This document shows positions 27,906-35,305 of a stretch of 64,000 nt of DNA, in pieces. This DNA is from an uncultured Bacilli bacterium (lineage in GTDB: Bacteria > Bacillota_I > Bacilli_A > RF39 > UBA660), in assembly GCA_910587725.1 (NCBI GenBank), contig CAJUNG010000002.1, positions 1 through 64,000 of the forward strand. Direction: 5' to 3'. Within the stretch, counting starts at the first letter, position 1, and every line of letters starts with the position of its first letter. Position numbers and translations under genes: made by a program. The notes under the pieces were generated by a model. The model did no database searches. It was not told the origin of the DNA and saw nothing but the letters and a program-made list of their open reading frames with translations.

Positions 27906-28688
27906 TTACTTAGTCTTGCAATCAATAAAACTATTCATTATAAGTCTTATATCTTCCATCTTGTTTTTCGTTTCTAAATCACTATAATTAAATCTATCAA
28001 TTAAAATATTTATATAATTATTGTTTTTAACAATCTCATAAGACTCTTTAAAATTCAAATCAAATATAAACGCTAATACACAAACCCAATAATCAAGCAA
28101 AGTCACTCTATCATGTATATCTATGCATTTATTTGCTATTACAGTATTATAAACTTTATACGATAATTTAGAATCTTCCATATCACTTTTATTCCTGACT
28201 TTTCCTGGAAATATTGCTTCAATTTTCTCTTCTTTTTTCACCCTAAAATTATCCAATTTATCAGCATCTCTTATTATTTTTGAATGTAATAAAGTCCTTT
28301 CATCCAATCCATCTTGGATAGTTAATCTACTATGATTATTGATAGCGATTTTTATTATTTCGTCATAGCTATCATCCTTAATAAAATTTCTAATTAAATT
28401 ATCTTCAAATAACATTTTAACTCCATACGCGGCATGATCAAATTTAACACTATCAAATTGTTTTAAAAATGACAGTTCTTCGAATCTTCCTATATCATGC
28501 AACAAAGCAATTAGTTCTGCTAAACAAACATCTTCTTCTGATAAATTTAATTTTCTAGCTATTGTTATAGCATTATCAGCTACATGATATGTATGAACCA
28601 CTTTTAAATTAAAACCTGGCGTATCTTTATCTCCATATCTATTTAAAAATTCTTTGAACGCGATTCTAGCCTTTTGAATATCTATCAT
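27906..28688 (-). CDS. HD-domain phosphohydrolase (element cargo)
   Basis: A 260-residue protein with the HD metal-site signature: HTYHVADNA (H), ALLHDIGRFEE (HD), NNHS and KIIRDADKLDNFR (D). HD proteins hydrolyse phosphoesters such as nucleotides; the substrate here is unknown. A clear paralog sits at 57160-57936 in another accessory region. It is transcribed first of the two cargo genes, 71 bases before DUF1016. Only a moderate ribosome site (GGTGA) precedes the ATG. Confidence 0.82.
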   Translation of the reverse strand: MIDIQKARIAFKEFLNRYGDKDTPGFNLKVVHTYHVADNAITIARKLNLSEEDVCLAELIALLHDIGRFEELSFLKQFDSVKFDHAAYGVKMLFEDNLIRNFIKDDSYDEIIKIAINNHSRLTIQDGLDERTLLHSKIIRDADKLDNFRVKKEEKIEAIFPGKVRNKSDMEDSKLSYKVYNTVIANKCIDIHDRVTLLDYWVCVLAFIFDLNFKESYEIVKNNNYINILIDRFNYSDLETKNKMEDIRLIMNSFIDCKTK

Positions 28689-28995
28689 TTCTTGTCACCA
28701 CACAAACCTTTCATAATAATTATATCATAATTCCCACTTATTCCTTCTTGGTTTCAATAAAAAATCATTTAAAAATTCTTCAACAGGATATGAGAAAACA
28801 CCACGAAATATTATAAGTCTTACAAATAAAGAACTCATAACGATTTTTCGTGCACCACGAAGCATTCCGCACCTGCGAAATGTATGTGCAAACCTAACTT
28901 TTTGTATATACAAATGGATTTTTCAAAATCAACATTTCCTTATTTTAAAAGAAAGTTTTGTATATACATTTGTATTTACATCATAATAATATCCG

Positions 28996-29010
28996 TGTCA
29001 TTTGTACAAC
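28996..29010. repeat. Terminal inverted repeat, right
   Basis: TGTCATTTGTACAAC, the inverted partner of 26806-26820. Reading the interrupted XRE gene into it reaches a TGA at 28998-29000. Confidence 0.75.
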
Positions 29011-29015
29011 AATAT

Positions 29016-29129
29016 TCCTGTTTCCCACTTTGAAATGGTTTGTCTACTTACACCTAATTTTTCGGCAACGATTTCTTGAGATAATCCTACGTTTCTCCTT
29101 GCTTGAAATAAATTATTTCCTAAATTCAT
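29016..29129 (-). pseudogene. 5' part of the split XRE regulator gene
   Basis: From an ATG at 29129 with the strong site GGAGGTGG ahead, 38 codons encode the first half of a Cro/C1 helix-turn-helix: FQARRNVGLSQEIVAEKLG followed by VSRQTISKWETG. The frame then enters the inserted element and stops after five more codons. Together with 26455-26796 it rebuilds a normal 151-residue XRE regulator. The truncated 43-residue product would lack the second part of the DNA-binding fold. Confidence 0.88.
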
Positions 29130-29310
29130 TTTCTCCACCTCCAAATTAATTGTATATGATTAATTGGATTTTTTCTATCTATTATTCCTTGCAATTTTGT
29201 TATTTTTATTCACATTTTAACTATCTCAGTATTTAATTTATCTTTTTCATCAAGTAATTTTATAATTATAAAGTAAATCTTTGTTGGATAATCTTCCATC
29301 TTTTTATTCA

Positions 29311-29668
29311 TGAGAATAAGCACATGGTAGATTTATGTCACAGCTTTTCCTTTTTCGACCGATTTTCTTAATAGGGTTCTCCTTAATCGTTTGCAAGACC
29401 TCCCGCGGTAAGGTATATATCTTTCCTCGATTAGCTACTTACTTTACTACATAAAGTTACGAGTATCTTTTGGACTTTAGTTTGTTCGGCAACCTTATCC
29501 ATTTATGTAGCCTTATAGTAAGTTTCTGTTCGTTAGCCCTCGATTTTGTTTCACACTTCCTTTAGCCCCTAGCCTCACGGCTGATGCTTTGTGCTTCCCT
29601 AACACTTCGTCGATACCTACGTGTGTATTGGACTTTCACCAACAAGATATATGCCATGCACGGCACAC
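29311..29668 (-). mobile_element. Group IIC intron, 5' portion without its reverse transcriptase
   Basis: The minus strand starts GTGTGCCGTGCATGGC and contains GGTGAAAGTCC, GCCGTGAGGC, the stretch GGCTACATAAATGGAT followed by AAGGTTGCCGAACAAAC and AAAGTCC, then CTTACCGCGGGAGGTC and GGAGAACCC. This order is diagnostic of domain I of bacterial group IIC introns. It begins four bases after a long terminator hairpin, the normal insertion site of class C introns. No intron-encoded protein or domain V/VI follows; the homology fades near 29311, and 29130-29310 holds only a 33-codon open frame (29210-29311) of doubtful meaning. It is a truncated, immobile remnant. Confidence 0.8.
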
Positions 29669-29672
29669 CAAA

Positions 29673-29713
29673 AAAACTGGAGAAAACTTTTTTAATTTTT
29701 TTTCTCCAGTTTT
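29673..29713. terminator. Long terminator-like hairpin at the intron insertion point
   Basis: AAAACTGGAGAAAA and TTTTCTCCAGTTTT pair over 14 bases around a T/A-rich loop, with T runs on both strands. The gene it once served is no longer next to it. It is the 5' exon structure for the group IIC intron. Confidence 0.7.
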
Positions 29714-30004
29714 ATATTATTTTTTATTTTATTACTCGTTTTTCTTATTTTTTTATTTAAGTTAACTATTATTATATTTATTTTTATTAAAAATTAATCC
29801 TATACTCTACTTATAAAATAAATGAAAAACTTTTATATATTGTTTGATAATTGTAAGCCCTATTCAAAATTAACCTATCAATACAACAAAAGAATGTAGC
29901 TACTTTTTAATCTATTTTACGCCATATTTGTGATAGTTGATGTTATCATAAAAAGTGCCAACATAAATATTACATCATGTCATGTTGTCCTATTTTTCGA
30001 CAAA
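29714..30004. other. AT-rich gap with an integrase-arm-like remnant
   Basis: No gene is visible. At 29955-29999 the plus strand reads GTGCCA followed by an AT-rich, ATGT-repeating stretch that resembles the segment at 37400-37440 just inside the right end of the integrated element. Both precede a tRNA-Arg terminator and tRNA-Arg sequence. It looks like the leftover end of an older related element. Confidence 0.4.
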
Positions 30005-30040
30005 CGAAAAAATCCTTGAAACCCAAAGACTTCAAGACTT
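30005..30040 (-). terminator. Terminator of the interrupted tRNA-Arg
   Basis: On the minus strand CTTGAA…TTCAAG is followed by GGATTTTTTCG, a short distance past the CCA of the displaced tRNA 3' half. The intact tRNA-Arg at 37508 has an equivalent hairpin at 37461-37492. Confidence 0.65.
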
Positions 30041-30052
30041 TTATTAACAATA

Positions 30053-30098
30053 TGGTGTTCTCGGCCAGAATCGAACTGGCAGTCTATTGCTTAGGAGG
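30053..30098 (-). pseudogene. Displaced 3' half of tRNA-Arg(CCT), left attachment site
   Basis: From the anticodon the minus strand reads CCTCCTAAGCAAT, a variable region, the T arm GCCAG-TTCGATT-CTGGC, then the acceptor strand CGAGAAC, A73 and CCA. Its 5' partner (acceptor GTTCTCG, anticodon stem ATTGC) lies at 37640-37679. The two pair perfectly in both the acceptor and anticodon stems. The shared core with the right site is CTTAGGAGG (30090-30098). Confidence 0.88.
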
Positions 30099-30207
30099 GA
30101 TATAACCTCCAAAGTTTAGAACACCAAATCATTTTATCTTAATTCCTTATAATTAAGGGGTTTAAACGATTTTTTTATATTTATTTGAACTTGATTTATT
30201 CTTAAGA

Positions 30208-30229
30208 GTGCCGATAAATGGTGCCATAA
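30208..30229 (+). promoter_or_regulatory. Probable integrase arm-binding repeat, left end
   Basis: GTGCCGATAAATGGTGCCAT recurs with two differences at 37387-37407 near the other end, in the same orientation. Each copy contains two GTGCC units 13-14 bases apart. Such end-proximal direct repeats are typical arm sites for tyrosine integrases. Confidence 0.5.
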
Positions 30230-30235
30230 TTATTT

Positions 30236-31381
30236 TTAGATAGTTCCCATTTGTTTCATCATTTCATCAAATTTATTAGCACATGCTATCTTTGAAGCCT
30301 CAAATGAATGTGTATATATTTCCATAGTAATTGATGTATCTGCATGACCTAATCTTTTACTAACTGTCTTAGGGTCTATACCACTATTGATTAATAAACT
30401 TGCACAAGTATGCCTTAATTCGTGAAAACATATAGGGTCAAGATTATATTTTTTTACTATTTCTCTTAAAGCATGGTCGCAAGTGCCTGGGTGCATATAT
30501 AATCCCTCTTTAGATGTAAAGATTCTATCATCTTTTCCAATCCATCTTTTTTTATTAACTAATTTATATGCTTTTTGCCACTCACGATATTCTTCAAGTT
30601 GTTTAATAGTAGATTCACTTAACATTATCTCTCTTTTAGAGGATTCTGTTTTTGTTGTTTTCTCATCAATAATTCCCTCGACAACTTTTAAAGATTTTGT
30701 GATACTCATCATTCGAGTTTCCATATTAATATCGCTCCATCTTAATGCACATAATTCGCTTCTTCTTGCACCACTATCTAATGCAAGTAAGATTAAAGTC
30801 TTATATTTGATAGATTCATGCTCTAGAACATCTAATAGTTTCTTAACTTGATTCACATCATAAAAGTTCTTTTCTTTATGTTCTCTTTTTGGTTTATTTG
30901 CTTTTAAGTTAGGATTCTTATCCATGATTTCCCATCTTATTGCTTGATTGAACATAACATTAACAACTTTATACAAGTTATAACTAGAATGATATCCTAA
31001 TTCTTGCCCAGACTTTCCAATTCTAAGTTTTTGATACATATTATCCAATATTAATGGTGTAATTTTATTTAGTTTAATTTTACCAATAATAGGATTAATC
31101 CTCTTTAAAGACTTTTTATAACCGAATGTAGTCACTGGCGATATATTTGGAATACAATATTTCTCGATAAAGATTTCAGATAATTCTTCAAATGTTAAAT
31201 CATTTATCTTCATTGTTTTGCCAATATGATAAAATTCACTTTTAAGTTCGGCTTCTCGTTTTGTTGCCTCTTGTTTAGTACCATTAAAGATTTCTGTTTT
31301 TCTCTTTCTATTACCAAGAATATCATAACCAAGTTCAATAGTTATTTTGTATTTATTAATATCAATTTTTTTGATTGCCAT
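30236..31381 (-). CDS. int: Tyrosine integrase
   Basis: A 381-residue site-specific recombinase. An N-terminal arm-binding domain (from IDINKYKITIELGYD) and a SAM-like core-binding domain (about residues 65-165) precede the catalytic domain, whose residues are visible: arginine in GARRSELCALRW, histidine and arginine in HELRHTC, histidine in LGHADTS and the nucleophilic tyrosine in MEIYTHSF. It belongs to the ICE/phage-type integrases related to Tn916 Int. It lies beside the left attachment site and catalyses insertion into tRNA-Arg. AAAGGAGG precedes the ATG. Confidence 0.96.
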   Translation of the reverse strand: MAIKKIDINKYKITIELGYDILGNRKRKTEIFNGTKQEATKREAELKSEFYHIGKTMKINDLTFEELSEIFIEKYCIPNISPVTTFGYKKSLKRINPIIGKIKLNKITPLILDNMYQKLRIGKSGQELGYHSSYNLYKVVNVMFNQAIRWEIMDKNPNLKANKPKREHKEKNFYDVNQVKKLLDVLEHESIKYKTLILLALDSGARRSELCALRWSDINMETRMMSITKSLKVVEGIIDEKTTKTESSKREIMLSESTIKQLEEYREWQKAYKLVNKKRWIGKDDRIFTSKEGLYMHPGTCDHALREIVKKYNLDPICFHELRHTCASLLINSGIDPKTVSKRLGHADTSITMEIYTHSFEASKIACANKFDEMMKQMGTI

Positions 31382-31468
31382 AAGTTAATCCTCCTTTATA
31401 ACTTATCGGCCTAAATACTTGTAAAACTATCTAAAAGTATTATAACATATCTAGCCGACATTTTTTAC

Positions 31469-31666
31469 TTAAAATAGTAAAATTCTTTTCGATTCTTCCT
31501 GTCTATGTGACTCAATCCATTTATCTATTTCTTTTAAATCAAATTTTAGTCTATTACCAATTCGAAAACATGGTATGCTTTTGGCTCTGACTAGTTTTCT
31601 AATAAATGGTACAGACACATCTAAATATTTTGCTAATGCTTTAATATCGCATATTTCTCTAGTCAA
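31469..31666 (-). CDS. xis: Excisionase-like HTH protein
   Basis: A 65-residue MerR-type winged helix-turn-helix of the excisionase (HTH_17) family: DIKALAKYLDVSVPFIRKLVRAKSIPCFRIGNRLKF…DLKEIDKWIES. It would bend DNA at the element ends and bias the integrase towards excision. The start is TTG with GGAGGTG about nine bases upstream. It lies 88 bases before the integrase gene, the usual order. Confidence 0.88.
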   Translation of the reverse strand: MTREICDIKALAKYLDVSVPFIRKLVRAKSIPCFRIGNRLKFDLKEIDKWIESHRQEESKRILLF

Positions 31667-31705
31667 AGCCTAGCACCTCCAATCTTTTAATTTATCAATT
31701 ACATT

Positions 31706-33118
31706 TTATTTTTCTTTATTAATTATTTCTTCTAATATTTTTTTGTCATCAAATATATATCCTTGAAAGAAATAATTTTCATCTTCACTAGTTGCAAAGC
31801 GACCTCTTTCTTCTGGTTTAATAGTTGAAGCAATATCTTTTTCTATTGCTATTTGACTTAATATTTTATTTGCTCTGCCACAGATTCTCATAAGTGCATT
31901 ATGCCTAATAGATTCTGTAAGAACTTGTGAACTAGGAACTTGTGTTGAAACTATTAAATGTATGCCAACTGCTCTATATAAATAGGCAACCTCATCAAGT
32001 TTTCCCCTTACTTGTTCTAACACTTTTTCTTTTTCCTTATCTCTAGTTTTAGTAAATATTTCTGCAGCTTCATCAATTCCTATAATAATTCTATCTATTT
32101 TAGATTCTGTTATCTCTTTGTTTTCAACTTTTTTATTAAATTCTTTAATATCTGAACATTCATATTTATTTAACATATACTTTCTATCTTTTACTATATC
32201 AGGAATATCATAAATAAGATAATCCCATAAAGTATTCACATTAGTTATAATTTTACAATTTTCACTATTTAATTTATTCCATCCTTTATTAAAATCTAAT
32301 CCTCCTTTAAAGTCGGCAATTATAATTTTTGCTTCCTTTAAGTAGCATTGAAGCATGATGTTCTTAAATAGTGTAGTTTTTCCACCACCACTAGCAGAAC
32401 TAATAATCATACTAGGAGTCATATTAAAATCAAATTTCTTTATATTTTCTTTATCATCTTTTCCTAATACGATTACAAAATCATCTTTTTCTAATAATGA
32501 ATTATCCCAAATATTTATCTTTTTACTCTTATCATTTTTATAAATAATCTTTAATTTATCTTTTTTAAAATCTTCTACATCAATTATATATTGATTCCAT
32601 TTTTTTGATAATTTATCTAAATTATTATTATTTTCAAAATCCTGTTTCACAACACCATTACTAAAACATAATAAGGTTTTAATTTTATTTTTTCTATCAT
32701 AATTTTCTTTTATTGGAATAATAGTATTTCCATTGTTTTTTCCATTATCGGTTATTTTCAATTCTTTACATTGTTCTGCTTTCTTTTGTAATGAATTATT
32801 TTTAAAACAAGTAATTAATATTATTGCATAAACAATACCTGTTAAAATAATATTTCCTGTTAAATCCTTAATAATAGGTATTGTATCTAAATGTAGTATT
32901 ATTAAGGTTTTATTGTAAATATTATTAAAATCATTAATAGGTTTTAATTTAGATAAAAAATTATCTAAATATGGCATTGGAATTAATCCTATTAATGCTA
33001 TGACTATTTTTTTAATATCTAATAATTGATTAATTATTAATTCTAATTTTTGTTTCATTGATAATTTTGATTTTATTTGCATTTGATTATTACTATTATT
33101 ATTTTGATTGTATTTCAT
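31706..33118 (-). CDS. FtsK/SpoIIIE-like DNA translocase
   Basis: The 470-residue protein has two N-terminal hydrophobic segments (about residues 30-50 and 90-110) and a C-terminal FtsK-type ATPase with Walker A IISSASGGGKTTL and Walker B IIIGIDEAAEIF, followed by a GIHLIVSTQVPSS sensor. FtsK-like proteins of this size act as coupling proteins in Tn916-type elements and their mobilisable relatives, feeding DNA to a transfer channel. The ATG at 33118 has GGAGGAAAA ahead and is preferred to the one at 33139. It overlaps the end of rep by 20 bases, so the two are coupled. Confidence 0.87.
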   Translation of the reverse strand: MKYNQNNNSNNQMQIKSKLSMKQKLELIINQLLDIKKIVIALIGLIPMPYLDNFLSKLKPINDFNNIYNKTLIILHLDTIPIIKDLTGNIILTGIVYAIILITCFKNNSLQKKAEQCKELKITDNGKNNGNTIIPIKENYDRKNKIKTLLCFSNGVVKQDFENNNNLDKLSKKWNQYIIDVEDFKKDKLKIIYKNDKSKKINIWDNSLLEKDDFVIVLGKDDKENIKKFDFNMTPSMIISSASGGGKTTLFKNIMLQCYLKEAKIIIADFKGGLDFNKGWNKLNSENCKIITNVNTLWDYLIYDIPDIVKDRKYMLNKYECSDIKEFNKKVENKEITESKIDRIIIGIDEAAEIFTKTRDKEKEKVLEQVRGKLDEVAYLYRAVGIHLIVSTQVPSSQVLTESIRHNALMRICGRANKILSQIAIEKDIASTIKPEERGRFATSEDENYFFQGYIFDDKKILEEIINKEK

Positions 33119-34109
33119 AAATATTTTCCTCCGTTTCATTACCTTTATGAATTATTACTTTGGGAGTTCCATCAGAATTTTTTTGAAATTCCCAAACATT
33201 TTGTATTCTTCTATCCCATGCCATCCAAGTTGATGTCCTCATAACTCGTTCATAAGAATAAATTTTTTCGTAATCTGTATTACTACAAAAGAATATATAT
33301 TCGTACATAGCAATTTTGTTATTGTATCTAGCACTTAGATTTAAGATAGGAAATTTATCTGTTAAGATTAACATTAATTCTATTGGAATTTGTCCAGTAA
33401 ATTCATCAAATAAAATTATTTTTTGGCCCGAATATCCATCCCAAAGTGAATTAAGATTATTGTAGTTATATATTCTAAAAATATCTTTAGAATCAAATCT
33501 TTTATAAACATAAGATGTTTTATAACTAGCAGTTGAGCCATATATGAAAAATGTTTGCACATTTCTAAATTCTTTAGAATATTTTTCTGATAAATAATTG
33601 GCTCTAATAGTATCAATTTCTCGTAATCTGAATGACAAATCTGGATTGCTTTCTATTATTTCCATATTACTTTTACCATCTTTTATATCTTGTAAAAGTT
33701 TTAATTTATCAGATAATCTTTTTTCTTTTAAATTTATAGGAATCTCTCCCCATTCTTCAAAATCAATTAAAGTTTCTTTTTTATCTGTTTCTTCCCATTT
33801 GCCAGTTTTCAAAATATAATTTCTATTATCACTTGCAGAGCCTAAGGCTTTTTCTACATGTGCTTTATGATTAAATCTTTTAATTATTGTTGAAAATCTT
33901 ATTGGACTAGATGACCTAATATAAGCATGAAAATGTGGAGTCTTTTCTTTTAATCCAATTTCTTCAGATATACAATAATAAGTAGGATTAAATTTCATAA
34001 TAGTTTCTTTAAACTCTTCCTTTGTAAATCCATTTTTTTCTGGATTATTAAGAGTTATTTGATAATTTCTAGATTGAGAATCTTCTTCTTTCTTTTTATT
34101 ATTACTCAT
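33099..34109 (-). CDS. rep: CRESS-DNA-virus-type replication initiator (HUH endonuclease + SF3-like helicase)
   Basis: The 336-residue Rep has the three HUH motifs of CRESS Reps in order: NYQITLNNPE (motif I), TPHFHAYI (motif II, the H-x-H metal site) and RNYILKTGK (motif III, nucleophile Y with K three residues on). An SF3-like helicase follows: Walker A FFIYGSTASYKTS (a relaxed P-loop), Walker B IILFDEFTG and motif C FFCSNTDYEKIYS. This matches circovirus/geminivirus and bacterial pCRESS plasmid Reps rather than the Rep_trans proteins of Tn916-like elements. AAAGGAGG precedes the ATG. Its presumed origin is 46 bases upstream. Confidence 0.9.
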   Translation of the reverse strand: MSNNKKKEEDSQSRNYQITLNNPEKNGFTKEEFKETIMKFNPTYYCISEEIGLKEKTPHFHAYIRSSSPIRFSTIIKRFNHKAHVEKALGSASDNRNYILKTGKWEETDKKETLIDFEEWGEIPINLKEKRLSDKLKLLQDIKDGKSNMEIIESNPDLSFRLREIDTIRANYLSEKYSKEFRNVQTFFIYGSTASYKTSYVYKRFDSKDIFRIYNYNNLNSLWDGYSGQKIILFDEFTGQIPIELMLILTDKFPILNLSARYNNKIAMYEYIFFCSNTDYEKIYSYERVMRTSTWMAWDRRIQNVWEFQKNSDGTPKVIIHKGNETEENIYEIQSK

Positions 34110-34154
34110 ATAAAAGCCTCCTTTATCTTGTGCTACATGCTACAAGTTTTTATT

Positions 34155-34180
34155 AAAGTGGGGTAATACTAGCCCACTTT
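34155..34180 (-). other. Rolling-circle origin: stem-loop with nonanucleotide TAGTATTAC
   Basis: On the minus strand AAAGTGGG-CTAGTATTAC-CCCACTTT forms an eight-pair stem with a ten-base loop. The loop carries TAGTATTAC (34163-34171), identical to the circovirus origin nonanucleotide and one base from the geminivirus TAATATTAC. In CRESS genomes Rep nicks between the last T and AC. Its position just upstream of a CRESS-type rep gene supports the call. Confidence 0.85.
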
Positions 34181-34186
34181 TAGTCA

Positions 34187-34223
34187 CAAGCACGGATGTG
34201 GTCTTAACGACCACACCGACTTG
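34187..34223 (-). promoter_or_regulatory. Imperfect long hairpin beside the origin
   Basis: CAAG..CGG.TGTGGTC pairs with GACCACA.CCG..CTTG around a TTAA-containing loop, immediately after the gene at 34231. There is no following T run. It could bind Rep next to the origin or act as a weak terminator. Confidence 0.45.
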
Positions 34224-34230
34224 CTCCTGA

Positions 34231-34422
34231 TTAGTTTTGTGAACTTGCACTTGAACTGGATAATTTAACTTTACTTGAATAAGTTAAACGAATTAGTTCT
34301 GTTTCTGCTTTATCCAAGAAAACTAATTTTTCAACATTATCAGTAATTTTAATTACTATGCAATAATATTGATTACCATCTTTTGAAGTTCTACTCTCAA
34401 GAGTTGCTGGAACATTAACCAT
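34231..34422 (-). CDS. Small element protein of unknown function
   Basis: A 63-residue protein starting MVNVPATLESRTSKDGNQYYCIVIKITDNVEKLVFLDKAE, mainly beta-strand in character with a serine-rich tail (SSSSASSQN). Its size, strand pattern and place just before the origin and rep would fit a small single-stranded-DNA-binding or replication accessory protein, but no family is recognised. The ATG at 34422 has GGAAGGAGGG ahead; the longer frame to 34467 runs into the repeated leader. Its leader is one of two near-identical 196-bp repeats. Confidence 0.65.
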   Translation of the reverse strand: MVNVPATLESRTSKDGNQYYCIVIKITDNVEKLVFLDKAETELIRLTYSSKVKLSSSSASSQN

Positions 34423-34442
34423 AGTTTCCCTCCTTCCAAGTA

Positions 34443-34638
34443 ATAGAATACACCTATTTTCATTCACTCTCGTAAAGTTGAAATTTACAAGTTAAATACT
34501 TTTTTGATATACTATTTTTAAATATTATTAAGTATTTATTGAGTGTTTTCCATAGGCAATAATAGAATATCACTAATTTTTTTCGATTCTCGTAAAGCCT
34601 GTATTTACAAACAAAAAACACATCAAAGTTGATGTGCT
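34443..34638. repeat. 196-bp duplicated leader, copy A
   Basis: It is nearly identical to 35096-35292. Each copy contains, in minus-strand order, a terminator hairpin (CACATCAA/TTGATGTG with T6), then two copies, 120 bases apart, of the 23-base motif TCTCGTAAAG-n5-ATTTACAA (plus-strand sense; here at 34468-34490 and 34588-34610), and then the ribosome site of the next gene. Confidence 0.85.
34614..34637 (-). terminator. Terminator of the 143-residue protein gene
   Basis: GCACATCAACTTTGATGTG is followed by TTTTTTG on the minus strand, directly after the stop codon at 34642. Confidence 0.75.
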
Positions 34639-34641
34639 TAT

Positions 34642-35073
34642 CTATTGAAATCTAACCAAAACACCATCCTTTGTAGAACCTATTATTACATTCCCAAATT
34701 CAGAGCAATCTTTATAGGTTAGATTATAAACATAGGAAAAAATATAATTTTCTTCAACTCTTTCAGTTTCCCATTCTTCTTTATCATTACTTACAAATAA
34801 TAAAGTAAAAAATGTCATTCCAGTAAACATATAATAAAACCGATTCAAAAAGCAATAATATACAACTGCATTATATTCTTCCTCAAATTTTTTAACTTTT
34901 TTATAAAAGCAATTATTTGTTGTCACATCATGCAACTTATCATTAGCAGAGCAGTAAACAATCCCATTTTTATAATCCTCTAATATTTTAGGGTTTAAAT
35001 TAAATTTAGATGTTAATTGTTTTAATCTTTTGATGGCTTCTTTCTTTTGTTCTTCTTGCATATTAGCATTCAA
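34642..35073 (-). CDS. Unknown element protein, 143 residues
   Basis: The protein has a helical, lysine-rich start and a central hydrophobic stretch (YYCFLNRFYYMFTGMTFFTLLFV) that may be buried or membrane-associated, then a short beta-rich end. No domain is recognised. Translation probably starts at a TTG with AGGAGGG eight bases ahead, since no in-frame ATG is better placed. It has its own terminator and lies behind the second 197-bp leader repeat, implying that it is co-regulated with the gene at 34231. Confidence 0.6.
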   Translation of the reverse strand: MNANMQEEQKKEAIKRLKQLTSKFNLNPKILEDYKNGIVYCSANDKLHDVTTNNCFYKKVKKFEEEYNAVVYYCFLNRFYYMFTGMTFFTLLFVSNDKEEWETERVEENYIFSYVYNLTYKDCSEFGNVIIGSTKDGVLVRFQ

Positions 35074-35095
35074 ATAAACTCCCTCCTTTCAACTG

Positions 35096-35292
35096 ATAGA
35101 ATACACCTATTTTTATTCACTTTCGTAAAGTTGAAATTTACAAGTTAAATACTTTTTTTGATATACTATTTTAAGTATTATTAAATATTTATTGAGTGTT
35201 CTTCCATAAGCAATAATAGAATACCACTAATTTTTTCGATTCTCGTAAAGCCAGTATTTACAAACAAAAAAACACATCAACTTAGATGTGCT
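35096..35292. repeat. 197-bp duplicated leader, copy B
   Basis: It is the partner of 34443-34638, with the same internal organisation: 23-base motifs at 35121-35143 and 35241-35263, 120 bases apart, and a terminator hairpin at 35266-35290. The duplication gives two consecutive genes the same control region. Confidence 0.85.
35266..35290 (-). terminator. Terminator after the start-less XRE-like gene
   Basis: CACATCTAAGTTGATGTG is followed by TTTTTTTG on the minus strand, inside leader copy B and just past the stop at 35306. Confidence 0.7.
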
Positions 35293-35305
35293 ATTAAATG
35301 AATCG

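Larger units (their letters stand above)
26806..29015. mobile_element. 2.2-kb element with terminal inverted repeats carrying DUF1016 and HD genes
   Basis: The element is bounded by the inverted repeats GTTGTGCAAATGACA (26806-26820) and TGTCATTTGTACAAC (28996-29010), matching at 14 of 15 positions, with five further bases (AATAT) on the right and a 9-bp near-identical target duplication outside. It interrupts an XRE regulator gene. It holds two minus-strand genes (a DUF1016 nuclease and an HD hydrolase) and no transposase, so it is non-autonomous or uses an enzyme encoded elsewhere. Its family is not recognised. Confidence 0.75.

Noticed and set aside
28847..28861. IS200/IS605 end hairpin
   Set aside because: No Y1 transposase or TnpB lies nearby, and the element has inverted repeats and a target duplication, unlike that family.
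28725..28913. 62-residue minus-strand frame inside the inverted-repeat element
   Set aside because: It starts at TTG without a ribosome site, overlaps two hairpins and a palindrome, and has no recognisable domain, so it is more likely non-coding end sequence.
29210..29311. 33-codon minus-strand frame downstream of the group IIC intron fragment
   Set aside because: It is too short, has no clear ribosome site, and lies where the intron's reverse transcriptase would start but does not resemble one.
33416..33819. Open frames overlapping rep on both strands
   Set aside because: They are shadows of the well-supported rep gene and lack their own ribosome sites.
34443..35292. CRISPR array
   Set aside because: The repeated 23-base motif has only four copies with unequal, non-spacer-like intervals, the larger unit is a duplicated leader, and no cas genes are present.
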